Shown here in pieces: positions 50,117 through 57,884 of a DNA stretch of 64,000 nucleotides. How positions within the stretch are numbered: the stretch's first letter is position 1; every line of letters begins with the position of its first letter. The stretch is from contig CAWGTM010000020.1 in assembly GCA_963825445.1 (NCBI GenBank), positions 558,001-622,000 on the forward strand, in the 5' to 3' direction. Below the pieces are notes generated by a model. The model did no database searches and was not told the origin of the DNA. It saw only the letters and a program-made list of their open reading frames with translations. Origin of the DNA: Actinophytocola sp963825445 (lineage in GTDB: Bacteria; Actinomycetota; Actinomycetes; Mycobacteriales; Pseudonocardiaceae). The position numbers were made by a program, and so were the translations under genes.

Positions 50117-51241
50117 GTGCGGGACAGCACGGTCACCCAGCTGCGGGCCCTGGCGGTCGAGGCTGCCCGGGACGTGGTCCGACAGCAGAACCTGCGGGAG
50201 CTGGCTGCTCGGGCCGCGCGCCGTGCCGTTCAGGCCGAGCTGGTCAACCGGCCACCGGCCGACCCCGACCCCGAGGTGATCCTGGAGTTCGCGGCGCCGG
50301 TCGCGCGGGCCACCGTCCGCGAGGCGGTCGACGAGCTGCGGGACTCGGCCGTCAAGGCGGCCGTGGAAGCCGCCTCGATCGCGGTCGACACGGCCGTCGA
50401 CACGGCGGTCGTGGCCGCCGTCGTGGCCGCCGAGAAGGCGTGCGCGGAGTTCCTGCCCACGCCCGTGCACGTCACCCTCACCTCGGGCGAGCGGATCGAG
50501 GTGGCCGGCGAGACCCACGAGGTGCTGCCCGAGGTGCTCCTCGCCCTGTCCGCCCGCTGCCACGTGCTGCTGGTGGGCCCGGCCGGCACCGGCAAGTCGA
50601 TGCTCGCCAAGCACTGCGCCGAGGCGCTCGGGCTGGAGCTGCAGGCCATCTCGCTCGGCCCGACCACCCCCATGAGCAAGGTGTTCGGCTACTTCGACGC
50701 CCACGGTCACTACCACGACACCCCGTTCCGGCGGGCGTTCGAGCACGGCGGCGTCATGCTGCTCGACGAGCTGGACAACGGCCATCCCGGGCTGCTGGCC
50801 GAGCTGAACCAGGCGCTGGCGCTCGGGGTCTGCGCGTTCGCCGACCGGATGGTGACCGCGCACGAGAACTTCCGGCTGGTGGCCACCGGCAACACCTACG
50901 GCACCGGCGGCGACCGGAACTTCGTGGGCCGCCAAGCACTTGACGCGGCCACGCTCGACCGGTTCGTGGTGGTGGACGTCGGCATTGACGAGCGGCTGGA
51001 GGAGCGGCTGGCCCTCGCGCTCGCACCCCAGCGCAAGAAGGAGGTCCGGCGGCTGCTGACCGAGGTGCGTCGGCTGCGGGAGGTGGCGCAGGACAAGCGG
51101 CTGCCCGTGATGTTCTCGCCGCGCGCGTGCCTGGACGGTGCGAAGCTGCTGGCGGCGGGCGCGACCTACGACCAGGTGCTGCGCTGGCGGGTGATCCGGG
51201 GGTTGTCGGCCGCGCACCGCGGCGCGCTGGGCCTGACGTGA
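50117..51241 (+). CDS. MoxR-like AAA+ ATPase
   Basis: A 374-residue protein. The N-terminal about 130 residues are an Ala/Val/Arg-rich helical region (RDVVRQQNLRELAARAARRA, AVDTAVDTAVVAAVVAAEKA) likely to form coiled coils, followed by an AAA+ domain. Walker A is LVGPAGTGKSMLAKHC, Walker B VMLLDELDNGHP, sensor 1 LVATGNTYG. MoxR ATPases remodel or insert metal into partner complexes, usually with a VWA protein. GTG 50117 after GGAGG; its stop overlaps the next gene by GTGA, which therefore probably encodes the partner. Confidence 0.87.
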   Translation: MRDSTVTQLRALAVEAARDVVRQQNLRELAARAARRAVQAELVNRPPADPDPEVILEFAAPVARATVREAVDELRDSAVKAAVEAASIAVDTAVDTAVVAAVVAAEKACAEFLPTPVHVTLTSGERIEVAGETHEVLPEVLLALSARCHVLLVGPAGTGKSMLAKHCAEALGLELQAISLGPTTPMSKVFGYFDAHGHYHDTPFRRAFEHGGVMLLDELDNGHPGLLAELNQALALGVCAFADRMVTAHENFRLVATGNTYGTGGDRNFVGRQALDAATLDRFVVVDVGIDERLEERLALALAPQRKKEVRRLLTEVRRLREVAQDKRLPVMFSPRACLDGAKLLAAGATYDQVLRWRVIRGLSAAHRGALGLT

Positions 51242-52092
51242 CGGACTATGTCGTCCCGCCGATGCTGTCCTGGCAGGAGTTCATCGACGCTGCGCGGGCG
51301 GAGGCGACCATCGAGGGCGGAGCGCGGAGCTACAGCCCGGAATGGGCGGGTGGCACATGGGAGGAGGCGATGCGGCTCGCGGTCGACGGCTGGCCGCTCG
51401 CGCTGCGGGAGGCGCAGGTCAGCGTCGCCGCCCTGCGGGAACAGGCGGGCATCGACAGGTCGGTGACCACACTCGAGCCGACCTGGGACGTGACCGGCAG
51501 CGAGGTGGACGTCGGCGCCTACCTGGCCGGCGTGCCCGAGTGCATGGTCGACGCGGTGCCCCGGCAGACCTCGACGCGCGGCCGGGTGGTGACGTTCGTC
51601 GTGCCGGCGGCCTACTCGAACAAGGCCTCGCACACGTCGATCCTCAACCGAGGGATCGCGCTGGCCACCCTATCGACCGCGATCATCGAGGCCGGGCACA
51701 GCGTCGAGATCTGGTCGGGGTGGGCCTGCATGATGGGCGACGGGTGGGCGGACCGGTACTCGGCGGTTGCCAGGGTGATCTCGGCAGGCGAGCCGTTCGA
51801 CGCCGGGCGGCTCATCTTCGCCGTCGCCCATCCGGCCATGTGTCGGCGGCTGTGGTTCTCCGTGTGGGACGCCCAGGATCCCCTGATCGCAGGCCCGCTG
51901 AGCGACCAGGACTACGGCACGACGCCGTTCGAGTGTTGGGCCGAGGACCTGCCTGGCGACATCGCCGACCCTTACATCTTCCCGGTCCTGACGCCGGACG
52001 ATCCACAGTGGACGGAACTGGACGTCGCGATGTCCTGGTGTCACGAGATGTTCGCCGACCTCGGCCTGATCGAACAGGCCGTCACGCATTAG
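51238..52092 (+). CDS. MoxR-coupled hypothetical protein (DUF7192-like)
   Basis: A 284-residue protein translationally coupled to the MoxR ATPase. SWQEFIDAARAEATIEGGAR, YSPEWAGGTWEEAMRLAVDG and the VVTFVVPAAYSNKASHTSIL/NRGIALATLSTAIIEAGHSV block resemble phage and actinobacterial proteins that accompany MoxR. The last block looks like a VWA-type Rossmann core, but without a DxSxS metal site. C-terminal WFSVWDAQD and WTELDVAMSWCHEMFADLG are conserved in appearance. Probably the substrate-recruiting partner of the ATPase; this is inference. Confidence 0.7.
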   Translation: MTDYVVPPMLSWQEFIDAARAEATIEGGARSYSPEWAGGTWEEAMRLAVDGWPLALREAQVSVAALREQAGIDRSVTTLEPTWDVTGSEVDVGAYLAGVPECMVDAVPRQTSTRGRVVTFVVPAAYSNKASHTSILNRGIALATLSTAIIEAGHSVEIWSGWACMMGDGWADRYSAVARVISAGEPFDAGRLIFAVAHPAMCRRLWFSVWDAQDPLIAGPLSDQDYGTTPFECWAEDLPGDIADPYIFPVLTPDDPQWTELDVAMSWCHEMFADLGLIEQAVTH

Positions 52093-52093
52093 G

Positions 52094-52564
52094 TCAGGCG
52101 CTGGGCACCAGCATGCGCAGCAGCCGCTCGACCGGGTTCCGACGCGGCTCCTTGCGTTGCAGCGCAAGGAAGGCGGCGCCGATGGCGGCGCGCTCCCGGA
52201 TGTCGTCGCCGGGCTCGGTGAGGCCGGCGGCGGACGCGAGCATCCGCTGTTCGGCCGCGACCAGCGGGCGCAGCAGCGGGTCGGCCGCGTGGGTGTCGAT
52301 CAGGTCGCGCAGCACGGGGTTCGCGGCCGCGGTCTCGCGCCAGGCGGCGCCGACGGCGTCCACCAGGTCGTGATCCTGGGTCTCGGCCTCGTGCACGGCC
52401 AGCTCGACACGCCCGGAGAGGCGCTGTGACCAGCGGTGGTGCAGGGCGAGGAGGAGTTCGTCGCGGTCGAGGCTGGAGTCCTGCTCGAAGGGCAGGCCCT
52501 CGGCGACGCGGGCGAGAGCCGCGTTCAGTGCGTCTCTTCGCTGGTAGAAGTCGTGCCATCCCAT
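52094..52564 (-). CDS. Conserved hypothetical helical protein, divergent from TetR regulator
   Basis: A 156-residue all-helical protein beginning MGWHDFYQRRDALNAALARV; ATG 52564 with GGGGGAAG upstream is preferred over several upstream in-frame starts. RDELLLALHHRWSQRLSGRV and DAVGAAWRETAAANPVLRDL are likely conserved helices. It ends one base from the MoxR partner gene. It shares a divergent promoter region with a TetR regulator carrying repeated operator dyads, so it is the probable regulated gene. Function unknown. Confidence 0.75.
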   Translation of the reverse strand: MGWHDFYQRRDALNAALARVAEGLPFEQDSSLDRDELLLALHHRWSQRLSGRVELAVHEAETQDHDLVDAVGAAWRETAAANPVLRDLIDTHAADPLLRPLVAAEQRMLASAAGLTEPGDDIRERAAIGAAFLALQRKEPRRNPVERLLRMLVPSA

Positions 52565-52608
52565 GGTGGTCTTCCCCCGTCCGGTCCGGCTCGTGGCCGT
52601 GATCTCGG

Positions 52609-52673
52609 TCATACCCACGGTTTTCGACATACCGTCGGTACGGTCGGACACTGCCAACATACCACCGGTATGT
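52609..52673. promoter_or_regulatory. Array of TetR operator-like dyads
   Basis: ACATACC-ACC-GGTATGT (52657-52673) is a perfect dyad. ACATACC-GTC-GGTACGG (52627-52643) is a second, shifted by 30 bases, and TCATACC-CAC-GGTTTTC (52609-52625) a weaker third. All lie between the hypothetical gene's start (52564) and the TetR start (52696). The TetR protein probably represses both directions. Confidence 0.75.
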
Positions 52674-52695
52674 CGGGCTCCGGTGTCGTACGGTT

Positions 52696-53313
52696 GTGAG
52701 CGTGGTGACAGCAAGGTCAACGAGGTCCAGGCGGGTCGACTACACCGAATCCACCAGGCAGGCCCTGGTCGATTCGGCGCTCGAGCTGTTCACCAGGCGC
52801 GGATACGCGGCCACGTCGCTGGACACGATCGTCAAGCGGGCGCGGGTCACCAAGGGCGCTTTGTACCACCACTTCAGCGGCAAACAGGCGCTGTTCGAAG
52901 CGGTCTTCGACGCGGTGGAGACGGCCGCCATCGCGCGGCTCGCGGACATCGTGGACGGTGACGGCAGCGCCTGGGACCGCGCGATGGCCGGCATCGGGGC
53001 GTACGTGCGAGTCTGTCTGGAGCCGGCGTACCAGCGGATCGTGATCCACGAGGCCCCGGTGGTGATGGGCTGGGAGCGCTGGCGCGAGGCCGAGGAGCAC
53101 TTCAGCTACGGCCTGGTGCGGGCCACGGTCGAGTCACTGGTGGAGGCGGGGGAGATCGAGCCGCTGCCGGTGGAGGTGACGGCCCGCATCCTGTTCGGTG
53201 CTCTCTCCGCCGGCGCGGAGACGATCGCAGGGTCCTCGGAGCCCAAGAAGACGGCCGCCGAGGTCACGCGCGTGATCACCACCGTGATGACCGGCATGCG
53301 AGCGCGCGACTAG
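52696..53313 (+). CDS. TetR-family transcriptional regulator
   Basis: A 205-residue TetR protein. The HTH spans about residues 15-60: RQALVDSALELFTRRGYAAT, SLDTIVKRARVTKGALYHHF, and SGKQALFEAVFDAVE follows. The ligand-binding helices contain RIVIHEAPVVMGWERWREAE, a segment common in mycobacterial-type TetR regulators. GTG codons at 52696, 52702 and 52705 are all possible starts. It is divergent from the MGWHDFYQ protein, with three operator-like dyads in between. Confidence 0.92.
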   Translation: MSVVTARSTRSRRVDYTESTRQALVDSALELFTRRGYAATSLDTIVKRARVTKGALYHHFSGKQALFEAVFDAVETAAIARLADIVDGDGSAWDRAMAGIGAYVRVCLEPAYQRIVIHEAPVVMGWERWREAEEHFSYGLVRATVESLVEAGEIEPLPVEVTARILFGALSAGAETIAGSSEPKKTAAEVTRVITTVMTGMRARD

Positions 53314-53415
53314 CGTCGGTGTGACATCTCGCCGGGATTTGTTCCAGAACGTGACAACCAGACAGGGCTCCGACCGTGTTTGAGGGGTGACACATCCCCG
53401 ATTCCGAGGAGTTCC

Positions 53416-54441
53416 ATGTCATCCCATCTCAAGTACGCGGGGGCCGCCGCGCTGACCGTCGCCGCCCTGGCGAGCGGGCTGGTCACCGGCAGCCCGGCGG
53501 CAGCGGCGACCGCCGAGGGCCCGACCGGCTGCGTGATCGAACTGCTGCCGGTCCCGGACGGCGAGCCGATGGCGCTGACCTCCGGCGTCGACCCCACGGG
53601 CACGTACATCGTCGGCCGCACCTACCCGGAGGGCGGCGGCTACCGGGGGGTCATCTGGAAGGACGGCGAGCCCACGGCCGTGGACCTGCCGGGCGATGAG
53701 GAGGAGTCGTTGAGCGACGTCAACTCGGCGGGGACGGCCGTCGGCTGGAGTTACCTGGATCTCGAGAACCCGATCCCGTACGTCTACCGCGGCGGCCAGG
53801 TGTCGGCGTTGCCCGGCCTGAAGTACGGATATGCGACGGAGATCAACGACGCGGGCATGATCCTCGGTCAGGACGCGGAGGGCGCCCCGCTGGTGTGGCC
53901 GTCGGCGACCGAGGAGCCGACCCTGCTGCCGTTGCCCGAGGGCACCGGCTTCGCCACGGCCAACGGACTCGACGAGGACGGCACGATCGTGGGCAATCTC
54001 GACTTCGAGCGGCCGTACGTCTGGTTCGCCGACGGCACGCATCGCGAGATTCCCCTGCCGGTCATCGACGGTGTTCAGGCCGACAGCGGTCTGGTCGGCG
54101 ACGTCCGGAACGGCTGGGTCGTCGGGTGGGCGTCGCGCCCCGGCGGTCCGGGCAGTGTGGGCTTCCGGTGGAACCTCCACACCGGTGAGTCGCGCTTGTT
54201 CGACGAGTTCCCGGCCGGCGCGTACGCGGTCACCGGGCAGGGCTGGCAGGTCGGTACCGACGGCGACTTCCGCGCGCTCTACGTCACCGACACCGGGGCG
54301 ATCAAGCTCCCGGCCCTGTTCGAACCCGCTCCCACTTTCACCACCCTGCCGGACGCGGTGAGCGACGACGGCACGCTCGTCACCGGCCAGTCGGTGGACT
54401 CGGCGGGCGTCATCCAGCCGGTGGTCTGGCGCTGCGAGTGA
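53416..54441 (+). CDS. Secreted beta-propeller protein, paralogue of the sigma-linked membrane protein
   Basis: A 341-residue protein. A signal peptide (AGAAALTVAALASGLVTGSP) replaces the cytoplasmic part and membrane anchor of the 38.5 kb paralogue. The rest aligns end to end: GCVIELLPVPDGEPMALTSG versus CVIEELPVPDGEPMAVTSG, YIVGRTYPEGGGYR in both, and the same PVVWRCE C-terminus. Repeats such as GTAVGWSYLD, GMILGQDAEG and GTIVGNLDFE indicate a six- to seven-bladed propeller. GAGGAG precedes ATG 53416. Not linked to a sigma factor here. Confidence 0.8.
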   Translation: MSSHLKYAGAAALTVAALASGLVTGSPAAAATAEGPTGCVIELLPVPDGEPMALTSGVDPTGTYIVGRTYPEGGGYRGVIWKDGEPTAVDLPGDEEESLSDVNSAGTAVGWSYLDLENPIPYVYRGGQVSALPGLKYGYATEINDAGMILGQDAEGAPLVWPSATEEPTLLPLPEGTGFATANGLDEDGTIVGNLDFERPYVWFADGTHREIPLPVIDGVQADSGLVGDVRNGWVVGWASRPGGPGSVGFRWNLHTGESRLFDEFPAGAYAVTGQGWQVGTDGDFRALYVTDTGAIKLPALFEPAPTFTTLPDAVSDDGTLVTGQSVDSAGVIQPVVWRCE

Positions 54442-54443
54442 GA

Positions 54444-55175
54444 TCAGGTGGCTAGTTCGAAGTGGACGCCCGGTGTGGTGGGCGTCCACTTCGGCAGCCA
54501 GCGGTCGGCCACCGGGAGGGTGCCGTCCAGGGCCGCCAGCACGTGGTGCTCGGCGATGGGTTGGACCTCCGCCACCGTGACCTGTCGGCCCAGTTCCTGG
54601 GTGAGTGACGTGACGCCGGCGTCGCGGATGCCGCACGGGATGATGCGGTCGAAGGCCGACAGGTCGGCGTCGCAGTTGATTTCGAAGCCGTGCATGGTCA
54701 CGCCGCGTTGGACGCGGATGCCGATGGCCGCGATCTTGCGTTCCGGCAGGGTGTCGGTGGCCGCCAGCCACACGCCCGAGCGGCCCTCGACGCGGCCCGT
54801 TGCCACGCCCAGCTCGTCGCACACCGCGATCAGTGCCTGCTCCAGCCTGCGCACGAACCGCACCACGTCGACCGGGTCCGCCAGCCGCACGATCGGGTAG
54901 CCCACCAGCTGCCCCGGGCCGTGCCAGGTGATCTTGCCGCCGCGGTCCACGTCGATCACCGGGGTGCCGTCGTCGGGACGCTCGGCCGGCTCGGTGCGCT
55001 TGCCCGCCGTGTACACCGACGGGTGTTCCAGCAGCAGCAGGTGATCGGGACCAGCCTCGTCGGCGCGGGCGGTGGCCAGCTCGCGTTGCAGCTCCCAGGC
55101 CGCCGAATAGTCGATCGTCCCCAGCTCGCGGACGGTCACGGGATCACTGGACGCACGACACGACGAAAGAGCCAC
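54444..55175 (-). CDS. lipB: Octanoyl-ACP:protein transferase LipB
   Basis: A 243-residue transferase that moves octanoyl from AcpP to lipoyl domains. LLLLEHPSVYTAGKRTEPAE, the GGKITWHGPGQLVGYPIVRL motif, GVWLAATDTLPERKIAAIGI with the catalytic Lys, and DRIIPCGIRDAGVTSLTQEL with the catalytic Cys are all present. GTG 55175 gives the family-like start (SSCRASSDPVTVRELG). It lies on the same strand as the epimerase-sucB-lpdA series, 23 bases after the epimerase, so it may share that transcript. Confidence 0.95.
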   Translation of the reverse strand: MALSSCRASSDPVTVRELGTIDYSAAWELQRELATARADEAGPDHLLLLEHPSVYTAGKRTEPAERPDDGTPVIDVDRGGKITWHGPGQLVGYPIVRLADPVDVVRFVRRLEQALIAVCDELGVATGRVEGRSGVWLAATDTLPERKIAAIGIRVQRGVTMHGFEINCDADLSAFDRIIPCGIRDAGVTSLTQELGRQVTVAEVQPIAEHHVLAALDGTLPVADRWLPKWTPTTPGVHFELAT

Positions 55176-55198
55176 GCCTCGACCCTACGCCGTCCTCG

Positions 55199-56077
55199 TC
55201 AGTGCTCGAGCAAGCTGGCCAGGGTCTCGGCCAGGTCGGGGTGTTGGTGGCTGAAACCGTGCGACGTCAGCACCGTGGGCACCATGCGCTGGCTGAACAG
55301 GGTCTCGCCACCGCTGTCGCCCACCGCCAGCTTGATGGCCGGCGCCGGCGCGAACCACGGCGCCGGACGGCCCAGCGCGCGACCCATCTCGCGGGTGAAG
55401 TCGGCGTTCGTCACGGGGTTCGGCGAGCACACGTTCACCGGGCCGGCGATCGGGTTCTCGATGACGTACCGCATGGCCGCCACCTGGTCGGCCACGTGGA
55501 TCCACGGCATGTACTGCCGTCCGTTGCCGAGCCGTCCGCCGAGCATCAGCTTGAACAGTGGCTTCATCATCCCCACCAGGCCGCCTCGCGAGGCGAGCAC
55601 GTGACCCGTGCGCAGCCGCACCACCCGCGCGTCGGAGGCCCGCGACGTGGCGTCCTCCCACGAGCCGCACAGGTCGGCGAGGAACCCTGTGCCGCGCGGC
55701 GCGGACTCCTCGACGATCTGGTCGCCCTTGTCGCCGTAGTAACCGGCGGCCGACGCGTTCACCAGCACGGGGATGCCGTGCTCGGCGACCGCCGCGGCCA
55801 GCACCTCGGTGGGCTCGACCCGGCTGTCCACCAGCACCTGGCGGCGCGCGTGGCTCCATCGGCGCGTGGCGATGGGTGCCCCGCAGAGGTTGACCACCGC
55901 CTCGACACCGTTGAGCGCGCCGTCGTCGATGCGGCCGGCCGGCGGGTCCCAGCCCCGCTCGTCGGCCTTCTCGGGGCGGCGCCGGACCAGCCGCAGGACC
56001 TCGTGGTCGGCAGCGCGCAGGTCGTCGACCAACGCGCTGCCGATCAGGCCGGACGCACCGGCCACCAGGATTCGCAC
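55199..56077 (-). CDS. TIGR01777 family epimerase-like protein (SDR39U1/YfcH)
   Basis: A 292-residue extended SDR protein. RILVAGASGLIGSALVDDL is the nucleotide-binding motif, VNASAAGYYGDKGDQIVEES the active-site region (Tyr of YYG), and YMPWIHVADQVAAMRYVIEN and a C-terminal DUF1731 (LVTSHGFSHQHPDLAETL-like; here VLTSHGFSHQHPDLAETLA). It starts GTG 56077, overlapping sucB's stop (TAGTG). Proteins of this family often sit between sucB and lipB in actinobacteria; the substrate is unknown. Confidence 0.92.
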   Translation of the reverse strand: MRILVAGASGLIGSALVDDLRAADHEVLRLVRRRPEKADERGWDPPAGRIDDGALNGVEAVVNLCGAPIATRRWSHARRQVLVDSRVEPTEVLAAAVAEHGIPVLVNASAAGYYGDKGDQIVEESAPRGTGFLADLCGSWEDATSRASDARVVRLRTGHVLASRGGLVGMMKPLFKLMLGGRLGNGRQYMPWIHVADQVAAMRYVIENPIAGPVNVCSPNPVTNADFTREMGRALGRPAPWFAPAPAIKLAVGDSGGETLFSQRMVPTVLTSHGFSHQHPDLAETLASLLEH

Positions 56078-57855
56078 TACAGTCCTAGCTCGCCCTCGAA
56101 GTTGCCTTCCTGCAGGCGGTTCTTGATGGTGGAGAGGAACCGACCGGCGTCGGCGCCGTCGACCAGACGGTGGTCGTAGGTCAGCGCCAGGTAGATCATC
56201 GACCGGATGGCGATGGTGTCGTTGCCGTCGGCGTCGCTGACCACGATCGGCCGCTTCACCACCAGCCCGACGCCCAGGATCGCCACCTGCGGCAGCTGGA
56301 TGATGGGCGTGTCGAACAACGCGCCCTGGCTGCCCAGGTTGGTGAGGTTGAACGTCGCGCCGAACAGCTCGTCCGGCGTGACCTTGTTCGCCCGCGTGCG
56401 CTCGGCGATGTCGGCGATCTTGTGTGCCAGACCGGCGACGCTCAGGTCACCCGCGTTGTGGATGGCGGGGGTGAGCAGACCGCGTTCGGTGTCCACCGCG
56501 ATGCCCAGGTGCTCGGCGCCGTGGTAGGTCACCTCCTTGGCCTCTTCGTCGATCGACGCGTTCAGCTTCGGGTGCTGCTTGAGCGCCTCGACCGTGGCCT
56601 TCGCGAAGAACGGCAGGAACGTGAGCTTCACGCCCTCGCGCTGCTCGAACGCCGTCTTGGCCCGCGACCGCAGCTTGGCGATCTTGGTCACGTCGACCTC
56701 GATCACCTGGGTGAGCTGTGCGGCCGTCTGCAGCGACTCGACCAGGCGGCGCGACACCGTCTGGCGGAGCCTGCTCATCTTCTCGGTCTTGCCCCGCAGG
56801 TCGGCCGCCGGCGCGGACGGCGCGGCGGACTTGGCGGCGGGTGCGGCGGCCGCGGGTGCGGGCTTCTTCGCCGCCTCGGCCGCGGCCAGCACGTCCTGCT
56901 TGCGGATCCGGCCGCCCACGCCGCTGCCCTTGACGTTCGACAGGTCGACGTTGTTCTCGGACGCCAGCTTGCGCACCAGCGGCGTCACGTACGGGCTGTC
57001 GCCGCTGGCCTGGCCACCGTTGTCGGAGGCGGCGGGAGCGGGCTTGGGCTCCGGCTTGGACTCCGCCTTCGGCTCGGGCTTCGGTTCCGGCTTGGGTTCC
57101 GGCTTCGGCTCGGGCTTGGACTCCTGCTTGGGCTTGGACTCCTGCTTGGGAGCCTCCTGCTTCGGAGCTTCCTGCTTGGGCTCTTCCTTCTTCGCGGGCG
57201 CGGCCGAACCGGACCCCACGACGGCGAGCTGCCCGCCTACCTGCACGGTGTCGTCCTCTGCGGCGGTGATCTCCAGGACGGTGCCGGCGACCGGCGACGG
57301 GATCTCCGTGTCGACCTTGTCGGTGGAGACCTCGAGCAGCGGCTCGTCGACCTCGACCGAGTCGCCCACCTGCTTGAGCCAGCGGGTGACCGTGCCCTCG
57401 GTGACGCTCTCACCCAGTTCCGGCATGGTCACCGGGGTGCCCTCACCGGAACCGCCGGAGTCCTGCGCGGGCTCCTCGGCCTTCGCGGGCTCCGGCTCGG
57501 CCTCAGCCTCCGGCTCGGACTCCTGCTGCGCGGGCTCGGGCTCGGCCTCCTCGGCGGGCGCCGACTCGGAGTCGGAACCCGAGTCGGAGCTGCCGGAGTC
57601 GTCGGAGCCGCCCTCGGCGCCGTCGCCGATCACCGCGAGTTCACCGCCGACCTCGACCGTGTCGTCCTCCTGGGCGACGATCTTCTGCAGCACGCCCGCC
57701 GCTGGCGACGGGATCTCGGTGTCGACCTTGTCGGTCGAGACCTCCAGCAACGGCTCGTCGACCTCGACGGTGTCGCCTTCCTGCTTCAGCCACCGGGTGA
57801 CCGTGCCCTCGGTGACACTCTCGCCGAGCGCCGGCATCTGGACGGAGAACGCCAT
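56077..57855 (-). CDS. sucB: 2-oxo acid dehydrogenase E2 (dihydrolipoamide succinyl/acetyltransferase, SucB/DlaT)
   Basis: A 592-residue E2 core with two lipoyl domains (about 2-76 and 142-216, lysines in EVSTDKVDTEIPSP), long Glu/Ala/Pro linkers, a charged EPKPEPKPEP repeat hinge, a peripheral-subunit-binding domain (YVTPLVRKLASENNVDLSNV) and the acyltransferase domain with YDHRLVDGADAGRFL. In mycobacteria the homologue DlaT serves pyruvate dehydrogenase together with AceE and LpdA, so PDH E2 is likely here. GGAGT precedes ATG 57855; lpdA lies 29 bases upstream on the same strand. Confidence 0.93.
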   Translation of the reverse strand: MAFSVQMPALGESVTEGTVTRWLKQEGDTVEVDEPLLEVSTDKVDTEIPSPAAGVLQKIVAQEDDTVEVGGELAVIGDGAEGGSDDSGSSDSGSDSESAPAEEAEPEPAQQESEPEAEAEPEPAKAEEPAQDSGGSGEGTPVTMPELGESVTEGTVTRWLKQVGDSVEVDEPLLEVSTDKVDTEIPSPVAGTVLEITAAEDDTVQVGGQLAVVGSGSAAPAKKEEPKQEAPKQEAPKQESKPKQESKPEPKPEPKPEPKPEPKAESKPEPKPAPAASDNGGQASGDSPYVTPLVRKLASENNVDLSNVKGSGVGGRIRKQDVLAAAEAAKKPAPAAAAPAAKSAAPSAPAADLRGKTEKMSRLRQTVSRRLVESLQTAAQLTQVIEVDVTKIAKLRSRAKTAFEQREGVKLTFLPFFAKATVEALKQHPKLNASIDEEAKEVTYHGAEHLGIAVDTERGLLTPAIHNAGDLSVAGLAHKIADIAERTRANKVTPDELFGATFNLTNLGSQGALFDTPIIQLPQVAILGVGLVVKRPIVVSDADGNDTIAIRSMIYLALTYDHRLVDGADAGRFLSTIKNRLQEGNFEGELGL

Positions 57856-57884
57856 GGTTTCAGTGACTCCTTGGTGCTAAAGAC

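Noticed and set aside
50117..52092. Prophage remnant because of the phage-like MoxR partner
   Set aside because: No integrase, structural or lysis genes, and codon composition equals that of the neighbours.
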